Shown here one piece after another: positions 41,581 to 49,988 of a stretch of 64,000 nt of DNA (position 1 is its first letter; every line of letters begins with the position of its first letter). The notes below the pieces were generated by a model, which saw nothing but the letters and a program-made list of their open reading frames with translations, ran no database searches and was not told the DNA's origin. The DNA is from Ktedonobacter sp. SOSP1-85 (GTDB lineage: Bacteria > Chloroflexota > Ktedonobacteria > Ktedonobacterales > Ktedonobacteraceae), in NCBI RefSeq assembly GCF_016587415.1, contig NZ_BNJI01000003.1, forward strand, positions 1,426,001 through 1,490,000. The letters run 5' to 3'. A program made the translations under genes and the position numbers.

Positions 41581-42474
41581 ATGCGTTTGCTTACTTTTCA
41601 ATCGCCCGCCGGGCCACGTTTGGGTATCCAGACCACACGAGGCGTTGTGGATGTCGTGGTCGCGCGCGAGCAGTTGTTTGCGCACTCGACGGAATTTGTG
41701 CCAGATACCATTGAGGAGGTATTTGCCACAGGCGAGCGAGGCCTTGCGGCCTTGCGCCATTTGCTCAAGGTAGTAGAGGCTCAGGAGCAGCTGGGGACGT
41801 GGCTGCTGGCTGAAGAGTCCCTCCAGTATGGCCTCTGTGTGCCGCACACTGGCAAGATCATCTGTGTTGGTCTTAACTACAGGCGCCACGCGGCTGAATC
41901 GGGCATGGCGGTCCCTGAGAGTCCGGTGCTCTTCCCCAAGTATGCCAATAGCTTCGCCGCCAGCGGTGAGGAGGTTCCCTTACCTGGGAATGCAGTTCAG
42001 TATGATTACGAGGCGGAGTTGGCCGTGGTCATTGGGCGGCAGACGCGCTTTGTCGGCGTCGAAGAGGCCCTCTCTTCAGTCCTGGGCTACTGCAATGCCA
42101 ACGATCTGAGTGCGCGCGAACTCCAGTTCCGCACTAGCCAGTGGCTGCTGGGTAAAGCCCTTGATAAGTTTCTACCCGTGGGTCCCTATCTGGTCACAGC
42201 CGATGAAGTCGGTGATCCCCAGCGCCTGGGTATTCGGTGCTGGCTTAATGGAGAGTTGTGCCAGGATTCTACGACCGCCGACATGATCTTTCCCGTGGCT
42301 TATATTATCAGTTATTTAAGCCAGTATCTTACGCTGGAGCCTGGCGATGTGATCAGCACCGGCACGCCCGAGGGAGTGCTTATGGGTAAGCAAGATCCAC
42401 AGTGGCTCAAGCCCGGAGACGAGGTCATCGTTGAGATCGAGACGCTTGGTCGTCTGGTAAATAGCATGCGCTAA
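41581..42474 (+). CDS. Fumarylacetoacetate hydrolase (FAH) family protein
   Basis: 297 residues. The family core begins KIICVGLNYRRHAAESGMAVPESPVLFPKYANS. The metal site follows in YDYEAELAVVIGRQTR (Glu pair) and the downstream Asp in YCNANDLSARELQF. IISYLSQYLTLEPGDVISTGTPEGV is the classic C-terminal signature. Members cleave or hydrate beta-diketo acids in aromatic or sugar-acid breakdown, or decarboxylate oxaloacetate. The neighbouring LLM oxygenases would fit aromatic or ketone degradation, as inference. AAGGAGG precedes ATG41581; the upstream extension was rejected. Confidence 0.9.
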   Translation: MRLLTFQSPAGPRLGIQTTRGVVDVVVAREQLFAHSTEFVPDTIEEVFATGERGLAALRHLLKVVEAQEQLGTWLLAEESLQYGLCVPHTGKIICVGLNYRRHAAESGMAVPESPVLFPKYANSFAASGEEVPLPGNAVQYDYEAELAVVIGRQTRFVGVEEALSSVLGYCNANDLSARELQFRTSQWLLGKALDKFLPVGPYLVTADEVGDPQRLGIRCWLNGELCQDSTTADMIFPVAYIISYLSQYLTLEPGDVISTGTPEGVLMGKQDPQWLKPGDEVIVEIETLGRLVNSMR

Positions 42475-42574
42475 TGCTCATCCATAAACATCGAAGTGAA
42501 TAAATCTGGTCATGCCATTGTTGTGTATCTTTAGAGAAATTGTATCTGAAAAAGCGAAAAAGGATATAACATAG

Positions 42575-43624
42575 ATGGCACTACCACTCTCTGTGCTTGA
42601 CCTCTCGCCGGTTGAGGCAGGTTCAAATAGCCGCGAGGCACTCCAGAACACCCTCAAACTGGCCCAGCTGACGGATCGGTTGGGATATACGCGCTATTGG
42701 CTTGCCGAGCATCACAATAGTAGCATGCTCGCCAGCTCATCCCCTGAGATCATGATTGGACACGTGGCCCAGGTTACCAGGCATATTCGTGTTGGCTCTG
42801 GTGGCGTCATGCTACCAAATCACTCACCCCTCAAGGTGGCGGAGAATTTCCGTATTCTGGAGGCACTCCATCCTGGACGTATCGATCTAGGGATTGGGCG
42901 CGCGCCCGGCACGGATGGTAAAACGGCGCTGGCGCTACGTCGCTCACGGGCCGCGCTGGGAGCCGATGATTTTCCCGAACAGTTGGCTGAGCTACTGGCC
43001 TATGCCGACGAGGGCGAAGAGCTTCCAGCGGGCTATCCCTTTAAGTCAGTCAAGGCGGTCCCCACCGATGTTCCCCTCCCACCCATCTGGCTGCTTGGGT
43101 CAAGTGACTATAGCGCGCAGGCCGCGGCCTCGCTTGGCGTTGGCTTCGCCTTTGCGCACCACATCAATCCCGCTTTTGCTGTGCCCGCAATCCAGATATA
43201 CCGCGAGCTATTTACGCCCTCTGAGCGCTTGCAGGAAGCCAGGGTTATTCTGACTACAACCGTCGTATGCGCGGAGACTGATGAGCAGGCACAGGAACTG
43301 TCTGACTCTATGGCCCTGGCCTGGGTGCGTTTGCGTACGGGGCGGCCTGCTCCCCTGCCCAGTCCGGAGGAGGTTCGGGCGTATCGCTATACCGCTATGG
43401 AGGAGGAAGTGGTGCGTGAGTATCGCTCGCGGCAGATGATTGGTCGTCCCGAGGTGATACGTGAGAAACTGCTGAGCCTGGTGAGTGAGACGGGTGCGGA
43501 TGAACTGATGCTCTCTGCTATGGTGTATGGATATGCGAACCGGGCCAGAACCTACGAATTGCTGGCCGAGGCCTTTGAACTCTCCGCACCAGTTACGGCA
43601 GAAGATGGCCCGACCTGGGAGTAA
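42575..43624 (+). CDS. LLM-class flavin-dependent oxidoreductase, MsnO8-like
   Basis: 349 residues. The N-terminus LPLSVLDLSPVEAGSNSREALQNTL, YWLAEHHNSSMLASSSPEIMIGHVA, IRVGSGGVMLPNHSPLKVAENFRILEALHPGRIDLGIGRAPGTD is almost the definition of the MsnO8/YhbW-like LLM group (FMN-dependent). AAAGGATAT lies before the ATG. It is the fourth LLM protein of the window and lies 100 bp after the FAH-family gene. Convergent with the response-regulator gene, 4 bp from its end. Confidence 0.9.
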   Translation: MALPLSVLDLSPVEAGSNSREALQNTLKLAQLTDRLGYTRYWLAEHHNSSMLASSSPEIMIGHVAQVTRHIRVGSGGVMLPNHSPLKVAENFRILEALHPGRIDLGIGRAPGTDGKTALALRRSRAALGADDFPEQLAELLAYADEGEELPAGYPFKSVKAVPTDVPLPPIWLLGSSDYSAQAAASLGVGFAFAHHINPAFAVPAIQIYRELFTPSERLQEARVILTTTVVCAETDEQAQELSDSMALAWVRLRTGRPAPLPSPEEVRAYRYTAMEEEVVREYRSRQMIGRPEVIREKLLSLVSETGADELMLSAMVYGYANRARTYELLAEAFELSAPVTAEDGPTWE

Positions 43625-43628
43625 TACC

Positions 43629-44027
43629 CTATTTGAGGAGGCGTTGAATAAGGTCTTCTAGCTCATCCAGATCAAAGGGTTTGGCGAGGATGGCTTCAAC
43701 GTGAATGCCTTTGATAGCGCGAGCTGTGCTCACGGCACTGAGCATAATGATAGGAGGCAGAGCCTGCCTCCTATCAGAGGCCTCTTCCTGGAGGGCTTTG
43801 ACAAAGTCAACCCCATTGAGGACTGGCATCATATAATCTGTAATGATGAGTAGCGGCCAGCGTTCAATGGCCAGCGAGAGCGCCTCCTGCCCATTGTAGG
43901 CTAGCACAGGTGTATACCCTAGTTCTGTAACAAACTCGGCTAGTGTCTCGGCAATAGCCACCTCATCATCGACAATGAGAATGGGTGATGTATCGGTTGC
44001 GAGATGAGCACGGCCCTGTAACGTCAT
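43629..44027 (-). CDS. Single-domain response regulator, coupled to the KaiC-like gene
   Basis: 132 residues, a stand-alone CheY-type receiver. The acidic pair is Asp20-Asp21 (LIVDDE), the phosphoacceptor Asp64 (IITDYMMP) and the Lys116 (ILAKPF), so phosphorylation should work. No output domain. Its ATG overlaps the KaiC-like stop by 4 bp (ATGA), which indicates translational coupling and joint function. Confidence 0.92.
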   Translation of the reverse strand: MTLQGRAHLATDTSPILIVDDEVAIAETLAEFVTELGYTPVLAYNGQEALSLAIERWPLLIITDYMMPVLNGVDFVKALQEEASDRRQALPPIIMLSAVSTARAIKGIHVEAILAKPFDLDELEDLIQRLLK

Positions 44028-45622
44028 ACACTCCCCCTCTCTGAGGGGGGGTCCTGGTAGATTGGCGAAAGGTAGCCAGAATGTCCACTTGCCTCCCTGG
44101 TGAGACCCGCTAGCGTGTCCAGGCCGCTCTCCTGAGGAGTCAGGACACGAACGCCTTCAGGCGAGGTAATGATAAATTCGCGCAGATTATGATCATGAGC
44201 CGAAAAGCGCATCTTGAGCACAGAGATGACACGATGCAGGTGGCTGTTGACCGCGAGGTGCTGTACCAGTATGACATTTTCCGCCAGGATAGAAAGCGTG
44301 TCTGCGGAGAAATCCACGTCGGTTGAGACAGCCTTGGGGGACTCTTTGAGTGCGAGTAAGGTAATGTCTCTGGATCTTAACATCGCTAACAGCGCTGCCA
44401 GGTAGTTGGAGACGCGATCCTTGCCACTACTCTCTATCACGGCACGTTCGAGTTCGGCGATGCTATCAATGACGACGCGTCGTATGCCTTTCTCACTGAG
44501 TATGTTGAGCATGGTTGTCGCAACCTGGTCAGGATCAACTTCAACAGGTTCCCAGCGCTGTAATGTCAGGCCGCCACCAGGAGCCAGGGCTGCTCGAAGT
44601 TGTTCACCGAGCTGAAAAGACTCCGCTTTGAGCAGAAGTTGTTCACTTGTCTCGCGGAAAGTGAGAAATAAGGCGTTCTCGCCTTTGGGAATGCCTGAAA
44701 GCGCGAATTGGAGCGCGAGGAGTGTCTTGCCTGTCCCCAGGCTGCCAGCCAGGAGCGTACTGGTCTGGCGAGTAAGGCCGCCCCCCAGGAGCGTATCCAG
44801 TTCGAGAAGCCCAAAGGTGACGCGTTCCTTTTTGTGTTCTATGCTTTTCGTGTCGGAACGAGTAAGCTGATGACTACAGGCCTCAAGGCGAGGATAAACC
44901 TGCACCCCATCTTCACTTAGCACCATACTATGCCGACCCAGCATTGGTGCGCGGCCACGTACTTTGAGTATTTCCAGGCTGCGGAAGGCGCGCGTTCCGT
45001 TAAGGGTGAAATAGAGGCCAATAAGCAAATCGCCGGTGGTCATCTCGGGGAAGAGGGTTGGATCACGCGGATCAGCTTCTGTCGTGATGATCGTTGTCGT
45101 TCCGAGCAGGCTCAGGCGTGCACCCAGGTCATACAACAACTGGCGGCTCGTAATAAAGTCTGGTTCCAGGGCACGAATTGCCTGAAAGCCGTCCAGAACG
45201 ACCAGGTTTGCACGCGTCTGACGGACAGCAGCCACGATATCCTGCGCTGCAGGTGGTTTGCTCTGTGTCAGAAACTGCTGTATGCTAAAGATCTGTACCT
45301 CATTACCTACAAGTTCGGGGGCAAAGAAGCTGTATGATTGGAGATGACCAAGCAACTTCGTTGTTGGCTCCGAAAGTGCCGTTAAAAGTAGCGCCTTCTG
45401 CCCGCGCTTGGCGGCGGCGAACGCAATCTGACTTGCCAGGGTGGTTTTGCCGCTGCCGGGTGAGCCAAGGATAATCGCGAGCGAGCCTTTGGGTAATCCT
45501 CCCCCTAACACTGTATCAAGCTGAGGTACGCCTGTCGCTTCAATCATGGTTGACGATGAAGACCAGGTTGGCGTTTGATCCGCATCGAATGATGGTGTAC
45601 TCACATTTTCCTCTTCTATCAT
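44024..45622 (-). CDS. Double-domain KaiC-like RecA-superfamily ATPase
   Basis: 532 residues with two KaiC domains. Walker A motifs: GSPGSGKT (53-60) and GSLGTGKT (293-300). Walker B-like strands: NLVVLDGFQAI and RRVVIDSIAELE. ALSEPT and FRETSEQLL stand where KaiC has its catalytic glutamates. The C-terminal tail GYLSPIYQDPP is short and differs from the cyanobacterial autophosphorylation tail, and kaiA and kaiB are absent here. Cellular role is probably signalling rather than a full clock. The response regulator overlaps its stop codon by 4 bp. Confidence 0.9.
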   Translation of the reverse strand: MIEEENVSTPSFDADQTPTWSSSSTMIEATGVPQLDTVLGGGLPKGSLAIILGSPGSGKTTLASQIAFAAAKRGQKALLLTALSEPTTKLLGHLQSYSFFAPELVGNEVQIFSIQQFLTQSKPPAAQDIVAAVRQTRANLVVLDGFQAIRALEPDFITSRQLLYDLGARLSLLGTTTIITTEADPRDPTLFPEMTTGDLLIGLYFTLNGTRAFRSLEILKVRGRAPMLGRHSMVLSEDGVQVYPRLEACSHQLTRSDTKSIEHKKERVTFGLLELDTLLGGGLTRQTSTLLAGSLGTGKTLLALQFALSGIPKGENALFLTFRETSEQLLLKAESFQLGEQLRAALAPGGGLTLQRWEPVEVDPDQVATTMLNILSEKGIRRVVIDSIAELERAVIESSGKDRVSNYLAALLAMLRSRDITLLALKESPKAVSTDVDFSADTLSILAENVILVQHLAVNSHLHRVISVLKMRFSAHDHNLREFIITSPEGVRVLTPQESGLDTLAGLTREASGHSGYLSPIYQDPPSERGSV

Positions 45623-45689
45623 TGCTTGCTACTTATTAGTATGACACAAAATGCTTGCACCTGACCAGTGTTAACGGCCTGCCCTCCAG

Positions 45690-46934
45690 CTAACTGTTTT
45701 CGCTAGTAATGGCGACGATTAGACCCGCCAGCAGTGCCACACGTTTAGGAATGGGAGGAAGTTTAACATACTCTGCGGCAGTATGAGCACCCGAGCCAAT
45801 CGCGCCCAACCCATCAATGCTTGGGCACCCTTCGTCCGCCGTCTTACAGCAGTCCGAGGCACCGCCACGCGTCTCAGGGGCAAAGCGTGTATGCAGAATG
45901 TTTTCCGTAATAAACCGTATTTTCTCAGCCATGCCCAGGCTTACTTCCGTTGCAGCCATAGGAACCATAGAGTCAGGCTCGCTGGTCAATGTTAATTGGA
46001 CGTCTGGCACAAGCTGATTGCGTAATAATTCACGCCAGCGTACCTCGGCGTCGAAGCGGTCTTCAAGGCGCAGGAAGCGGATATCAAACATGATCTGGGC
46101 AAAGTCGGACACTATATTGGCGCGTGATCCTCCTTTAATAGGACCCGCGTTAATGGTAAAGCCTGGACGCCAGCCCATAAAGCTTTGGGCCTGGACAATC
46201 TGGTGAGCCAGTTCTAGAACTGCATTTCGACCCTTCTCAGGGCTACTACCCGCGTGCGCCGCTCTGCCCTCGGCGGTGAGGCGATAATGCGCGCATCCCT
46301 TGCGCCTGGTCACCACGGTCCCAATAGCGCTTGCGCCTTCCAGCCCAAGCACATAGGGTTTCTCATCGCGTGCAATCTGCCGTACGAGGCTGGCCTGGTA
46401 GCGATTCGAGATCTCCTCGTCGGGCACAGATAAGAAGATCAGCTTCTTAAAATTCCTGTAGTCATGTTGCTTGAGGATCTCCAGGGCATAGATCCCCTGG
46501 AGCAGTCCGGCCTTCATATCAACGGTCCCCGGACCATAGAATTTATCTTTATCAAGCTGTGTGTGTGTCTGGGCGGAACCTACCGGGTGGACGGTATCGT
46601 GGTGGCCAAGGAGGAGACAGGTGGGAGCGTGAGGATTATCTCCCACAAGGGTGCCGATGAGCGCATTGCCGCGTGCATGTTCTACAATGGTTGTTTGCAT
46701 CTCAAAGCGCTGGAGGAGAACCGCGAGCTGGTCCGCCATCGTATCCAGACCCTCTTTATGCTCGGAAGGGGAATCAATGAGCGTGAGTTTGTGCAGGTCT
46801 TCTGTGAAACGTGGTATCGCCTCTTGCATATATGCCAGCCCATTTGTGACTACGGTCTGGACGGGATTTGAGGCATCAATGGCATAGTGGGTATCCAGGA
46901 AAAACGACTCCGATCTCTCCTCTGGCTGAAGCAT
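45690..46934 (-). CDS. M20-family zinc peptidase (carboxypeptidase G2/ArgE-like)
   Basis: 414 residues. Dinuclear zinc ligands are visible: GHHDTVHPVG (His, Asp), GPGTVDMKAGLLQGIYAL (Asp), the catalytic Glu pair in SVPDEEISN, and a late His in GSGAHTAAEYV. The dimerisation lid domain lies in between. The family removes acyl or amino-acid groups from small peptides and conjugates. AAAAGGGG lies 5 nt before the ATG. It has no signal peptide, so it acts in the cytosol. Specificity is open. Confidence 0.9.
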   Translation of the reverse strand: MLQPEERSESFFLDTHYAIDASNPVQTVVTNGLAYMQEAIPRFTEDLHKLTLIDSPSEHKEGLDTMADQLAVLLQRFEMQTTIVEHARGNALIGTLVGDNPHAPTCLLLGHHDTVHPVGSAQTHTQLDKDKFYGPGTVDMKAGLLQGIYALEILKQHDYRNFKKLIFLSVPDEEISNRYQASLVRQIARDEKPYVLGLEGASAIGTVVTRRKGCAHYRLTAEGRAAHAGSSPEKGRNAVLELAHQIVQAQSFMGWRPGFTINAGPIKGGSRANIVSDFAQIMFDIRFLRLEDRFDAEVRWRELLRNQLVPDVQLTLTSEPDSMVPMAATEVSLGMAEKIRFITENILHTRFAPETRGGASDCCKTADEGCPSIDGLGAIGSGAHTAAEYVKLPPIPKRVALLAGLIVAITSENS

Positions 46935-47056
46935 GACAACCCCTTTTCACTTAAAAGCACAACAATTCATTGGCGGCTCAGGCATGATTAAGTGTAGCAG
47001 AGGATATACTACGATGCAAGAGAGTAGGATTGGGCGTCGCAAGATGTAAGTAAAGA

Positions 47057-47100
47057 TATGGACGTGGATTAGGAGCATCCGCCCGCAACCCACGTCCATA
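47057..47100 (-). terminator. Hairpin after the CoxG gene
   Basis: Perfect 11-bp arms (47057-47067 and 47090-47100) directly after the minus-strand CoxG stop. The loop is 22 nt. Confidence 0.5.
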
Positions 47101-47104
47101 CTTC

Positions 47105-47551
47105 TTACGCGTTCACCTGTTTGTCGAAGTTCTTGAAGAACTGGTCGAGCATGCCTTTAACGGCGGGCTTGACGATGAGTTCGGGAACCGCGGCGACCTT
47201 GCCCGAGAGGTTGGCGTTGGCCTTGTAGCTAAGGAGAGTGGTCGTACCCTCTTCGGCCAGGTCGACGGAGCAGCGTGCGCTAACGCTGCCCAGGGAGCTC
47301 CGGGGCTCGGCGACAAGCACGAGGTGCGAAGGCTCTACGATGTCCGTGGTCTGCAGGAAGACATCATATGAACCATTAAGAATCGCGAAATTGAGTGTGA
47401 TATTCAGTTTAAGATAGCGTCCATTGGGGAGATCGACATACTCTGCACTCTGGCAATTAGGGATACTCTTCTTGAGTACTTCAGGGTTAAGGAGCGCGTT
47501 AAAGACGGTAGCACGCGGAGCTGGAATCCGCTGTTCTCCTGTGAAATCCAT
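47105..47551 (-). CDS. CoxG-like SRPBCC-fold protein
   Basis: 148 residues. MDFTGEQRIPAPRATVFNALLNPEVLKKSIPNCQSAEYV and the final GMLDQFFKNFDKQ match carbon-monoxide-dehydrogenase subunit G (CoxG)/SRPBCC hydrophobic-ligand-binding proteins. In CO-oxidisers CoxG helps place the enzyme at the membrane, but no coxMSL genes are in the window, so it may have an unrelated role. ATG47551 with GAGGAA upstream was preferred to TTG47560. Confidence 0.85.
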   Translation of the reverse strand: MDFTGEQRIPAPRATVFNALLNPEVLKKSIPNCQSAEYVDLPNGRYLKLNITLNFAILNGSYDVFLQTTDIVEPSHLVLVAEPRSSLGSVSARCSVDLAEEGTTTLLSYKANANLSGKVAAVPELIVKPAVKGMLDQFFKNFDKQVNA

Positions 47552-47692
47552 TCTTATCAATTCCTCGCAATAGATGATACTATATATTTTTGCAGAAAGC
47601 GGTTGGCTCTGATCGCCTTGCGCTTTACTTACATTTGCACTCTATTATATGCCTGAACATTTATTTTTATCAATGAGGATGCTAAATAGTAC

Positions 47693-47759
47693 TGTCATAG
47701 AGGCAAGGGATGTGGTGGCTTGGCTCCGCCAAGCCACCACATCCCTTGCCTCTATGACA
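47693..47759. terminator. Perfect 32-bp-arm hairpin after tetR
   Basis: Arms 47693-47724 and 47728-47759 with a 3-nt loop, 7 bp beyond the stop of the minus-strand TetR gene. No T-run. Confidence 0.7.
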
Positions 47760-47766
47760 ATAGCCG

Positions 47767-48423
47767 TCAAAGGCCATGCAGCTCGGGTGAATAGTGGGGT
47801 GTGCCTGGCGATGGATTCTTCTCCTCAAGATCACCACTAAGATAGTGCTGGCAGACGGAGCCAACAATCTTGATGAGTTGCTCGTCAGGAATTGTGCTCA
47901 GGGCCTCGGTATGCAGCAAACTGCGCATAATATAGATGCCAATAAGCTGAGATAGAGCCAGCTCGGCGCGCAGGCACCCATCGGGTCCGCCAACCTGCTC
48001 TGCGATAGGTTGCAGGAATTGCTCGTTTAGAGCCTTGCGGAGCATGTCAGAACTATCGTTGCTCGACGCGGAGCGGATCATAATGAGGAGCGGATCGCTG
48101 GCGTCCTGCTTGCTCCAATGTGATATATAGTGGTGAATCAGGTTATGACCCAGGCTCATTCCGTCTCCACCGGGAAGCCCACTACAGCCATCGCCTTTAT
48201 CCAATGTCGCCAGGAAGAGATCTTCTTTTGAACCGAAGTAGCGAATGACCAGCGCGGGATCGATACCGGCTTTAGAGGCGATGTCGCGAATGGTGACGCG
48301 CTCATAGCTATCGTGCGCAAAGAGCGTACGCGCAGCCTCTAAGATAGCCTGGCGTGTCGCGCCCGCGTCGCGCTCGCGACGACAACGACGAAAAGTTTTT
48401 TTAGCGGTATCTCGTAAACTCAT
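47767..48423 (-). CDS. TetR/AcrR regulator divergent from doxX
   Basis: 218 residues. The N-terminal HTH is complete (ARTLFAHDSYERVTIRDIASKAGIDPALVIRYFGSKEDLFLAT), with a basic leader. The C-terminal part is helical (TetR_C type). GAGGAG precedes the ATG. Two copies of a GTCAAC-N4-GTTGAC palindrome lie between it and the divergent DoxX gene, so it very likely controls both itself and doxX. Confidence 0.92.
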   Translation of the reverse strand: MSLRDTAKKTFRRCRRERDAGATRQAILEAARTLFAHDSYERVTIRDIASKAGIDPALVIRYFGSKEDLFLATLDKGDGCSGLPGGDGMSLGHNLIHHYISHWSKQDASDPLLIMIRSASSNDSSDMLRKALNEQFLQPIAEQVGGPDGCLRAELALSQLIGIYIMRSLLHTEALSTIPDEQLIKIVGSVCQHYLSGDLEEKNPSPGTPHYSPELHGL

Positions 48424-48504
48424 CTCGACTCCTCATCTTCCTGGACCCGCATGTACCTCTAGCAACTACTCAGTCCCTCTATTTTCATTATCAATCATAA
48501 CATA

Positions 48505-48520
48505 GTCAACAGGCGTTGAC
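48505..48520. promoter_or_regulatory. TetR operator 1
   Basis: Perfect palindrome GTCAAC-AGGC-GTTGAC. It overlaps the -35 hexamer of the plus-strand promoter at 48516-48545. Confidence 0.75.
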
Positions 48521-48545
48521 AAAATAGGATGAGATAGTTTATAGT
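48516..48545 (+). promoter_or_regulatory. Promoter toward doxX
   Basis: TTGACA (48516-48521), 18-bp spacer, TATAGT (48540-48545). Its -35 box lies inside operator 1 and operator 2 lies just downstream of the expected start site, a clear layout for repression. Confidence 0.6.
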
Positions 48546-48556
48546 TTTCTTAGTAA

Positions 48557-48572
48557 GTCAACAGGTGTTGAC
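48557..48572. promoter_or_regulatory. TetR operator 2
   Basis: Palindrome GTCAAC-AGGT-GTTGAC with the same arms as operator 1, 52 bp away centre to centre (about five helical turns), so both sites face the same side of the DNA. Confidence 0.75.
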
Positions 48573-48620
48573 AAATGGATATAGTCGGGCCTGAGGGTCC
48601 GTAAAGAAGGGCGAATATTT

Positions 48621-48977
48621 ATGTACTGGGTTGCGCTTGTCTTGCAGGTATTATTGGGGCTGGCATTTCTCGCGGCTGGTTTCTCGAAGGTAACACATAA
48701 TAAGCAGATGGTGGAGAACTTTCAGAACCACTATCACTATCCCCTCTGGTTCATGGTCCTGACCGGTGTGCTTGAAATTGTGGCTGCCCTGGGTTTGATT
48801 GTGGGCATCTGGGTGCCTGTCCTGGCTACATTGGGCGCGGCGCTCCTGGTCTGTATCATGTTGGGCGCGGTCCTGACGCATGTTCGCCTGAAGGATGCGA
48901 TCTCTGGTATTGCTCCAGCGGCAGTCCTGCTCATACTGGCGGTTGCCCTGCTGGCCATTCATCATCCTTTGGCATAA
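48621..48977 (+). CDS. DoxX-family membrane protein
   Basis: 118 residues with four membrane helices. The N-terminus VLQVLLGLAFLAAGFSKVTHN and the WFMVLTGVLEIVAALGLIVGIW region match the DoxX/DoxD-like family, linked to quinol or thiol redox and stress resistance. GAAGGG lies upstream of the ATG. It is divergent from the TetR gene and probably repressed by it. Confidence 0.87.
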   Translation: MYWVALVLQVLLGLAFLAAGFSKVTHNKQMVENFQNHYHYPLWFMVLTGVLEIVAALGLIVGIWVPVLATLGAALLVCIMLGAVLTHVRLKDAISGIAPAAVLLILAVALLAIHHPLA

Positions 48978-48991
48978 ATCGAGTGTTGTGG

Positions 48992-49021
48992 GCGTTGTGG
49001 CCTTGGAAGTGCCAGGCCACA
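48992..49021. terminator. Hairpin between convergent doxX and chrB-like genes
   Basis: 10-bp perfect arms GTTGTGGCCT/AGGCCACAAC around a 10-nt loop, 14 bp after the DoxX stop and 5 bp before the end of the opposing gene. Confidence 0.6.
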
Positions 49022-49025
49022 ACCT

Positions 49026-49649
49026 TTAGCGATGCGTATCCGAGCGGCGCTCGAGACGACGAGGGTGCAGGCGCTTCTTCTCCTCTACAGGTGGCACGCC
49101 ATGTGACTCGTCGGCTTCCTGCTTGAGAAAGACCTTTTCCTCAAACTCTTCCAGCAATTTCTCACATTGTTCAATGCTCTGTAAGGACTCATCGCGCCTG
49201 GCGGCTCCAAACCAATCGCGCTCAACCGTGCGCTCATACCAGCGCCGAATTTTGTCGAGTTCCTGGCGAATCTCTTCGGCCTCGGCATAGGTAAAGTTCT
49301 GGCGAAAAGTCTCGAACTCGATTTCTTTCGTAAAATTTACCTGGCAGTTCTCGATGATCTCGTCGTATTGCAGGTTGCTTTGAGCCAGGAAGCCATCAAT
49401 GATCTTCTGCTCCTCTTCTTCGGGCAAATTATGTAATGGGAACAGGTGATAGCTCCCTCCCAGTTCCGAGACACGCTCGCAGACCTTCTCCAGCGTCGCG
49501 AGCAGCGGCTCAGTATGGGGAAGGATACAGACGCTCTGTTGTAGGTAGAGCGCGCCAGTGCGTTTTAGCTCGCGCCAGATGCCGACGCGCGCCGCCGAAG
49601 GTTGGCTTGGTACTTGGTAGATGAGCAGAATATATTGATGAGAATCCAC
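49026..49649 (-). CDS. ChrB-like protein (chromate resistance regulator, N-terminal domain type)
   Basis: 207 residues. LLIYQVPSQPSAARVGIWRELKRTGALYLQQSVCILP is the signature start of ChrB proteins, followed by a long charged helical region (~95-170) and a basic tail. The typical C-terminal ChrB domain is missing, so this is a short form. The start is GTG49649 with AAAGGTGA at good distance; no ATG is available. Downstream on the same strand run a two-helix protein and an Ftr1-like permease only upstream of it in sequence (49728-50768), so the three genes may form one unit. Confidence 0.75.
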   Translation of the reverse strand: MDSHQYILLIYQVPSQPSAARVGIWRELKRTGALYLQQSVCILPHTEPLLATLEKVCERVSELGGSYHLFPLHNLPEEEEQKIIDGFLAQSNLQYDEIIENCQVNFTKEIEFETFRQNFTYAEAEEIRQELDKIRRWYERTVERDWFGAARRDESLQSIEQCEKLLEEFEEKVFLKQEADESHGVPPVEEKKRLHPRRLERRSDTHR

Positions 49650-49727
49650 TTTTTCACCTTTGGGATAAGGAAATGGTGGCGGCGGGCCATGCCCACCGCC
49701 ACCGTTTCCATGCTAAAACTTTAACCT

Positions 49728-49958
49728 TTAACGATGGCGGCTATACGCCTCGCGGCTCAGGGTAGCGATGAGCACGACCAGCGCGGCTATGATGAGTATG
49801 AAGCCACTAAATGGTCGCAGCGCGGCTAACGCACTTACTGTGTAGATGAGCGCGAGGAGGATGAAGGCGATCAAGATTCCCACAAGGATAATCATATCGC
49901 CAACGATAAAATTATATACTGCTTTGATAGCATTGAGAATAGGCCTGAGTACATTCAT
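49728..49958 (-). CDS. Two-helix small membrane protein
   Basis: 76 residues. Two hydrophobic helices, DMIILVGILIAFILLALIYT and PFSGFILIIAALVVLIATL, with a short amphipathic N-terminus. No family recognised. GGAGG lies 8 nt before the ATG. Between the Ftr1-like gene (30 bp upstream) and the ChrB-like gene (78 bp downstream), so probably part of the same transcript. Confidence 0.7.
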   Translation of the reverse strand: MNVLRPILNAIKAVYNFIVGDMIILVGILIAFILLALIYTVSALAALRPFSGFILIIAALVVLIATLSREAYSRHR

Positions 49959-49988
49959 GTTGTTTTGCCTCCACGTAATGAGAGAAGA

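Noticed and set aside
44930..45337. 135-residue plus-strand frame inside the KaiC-like gene
   Set aside because: Antisense to conserved KaiC motifs and without ribosome site or family pattern.
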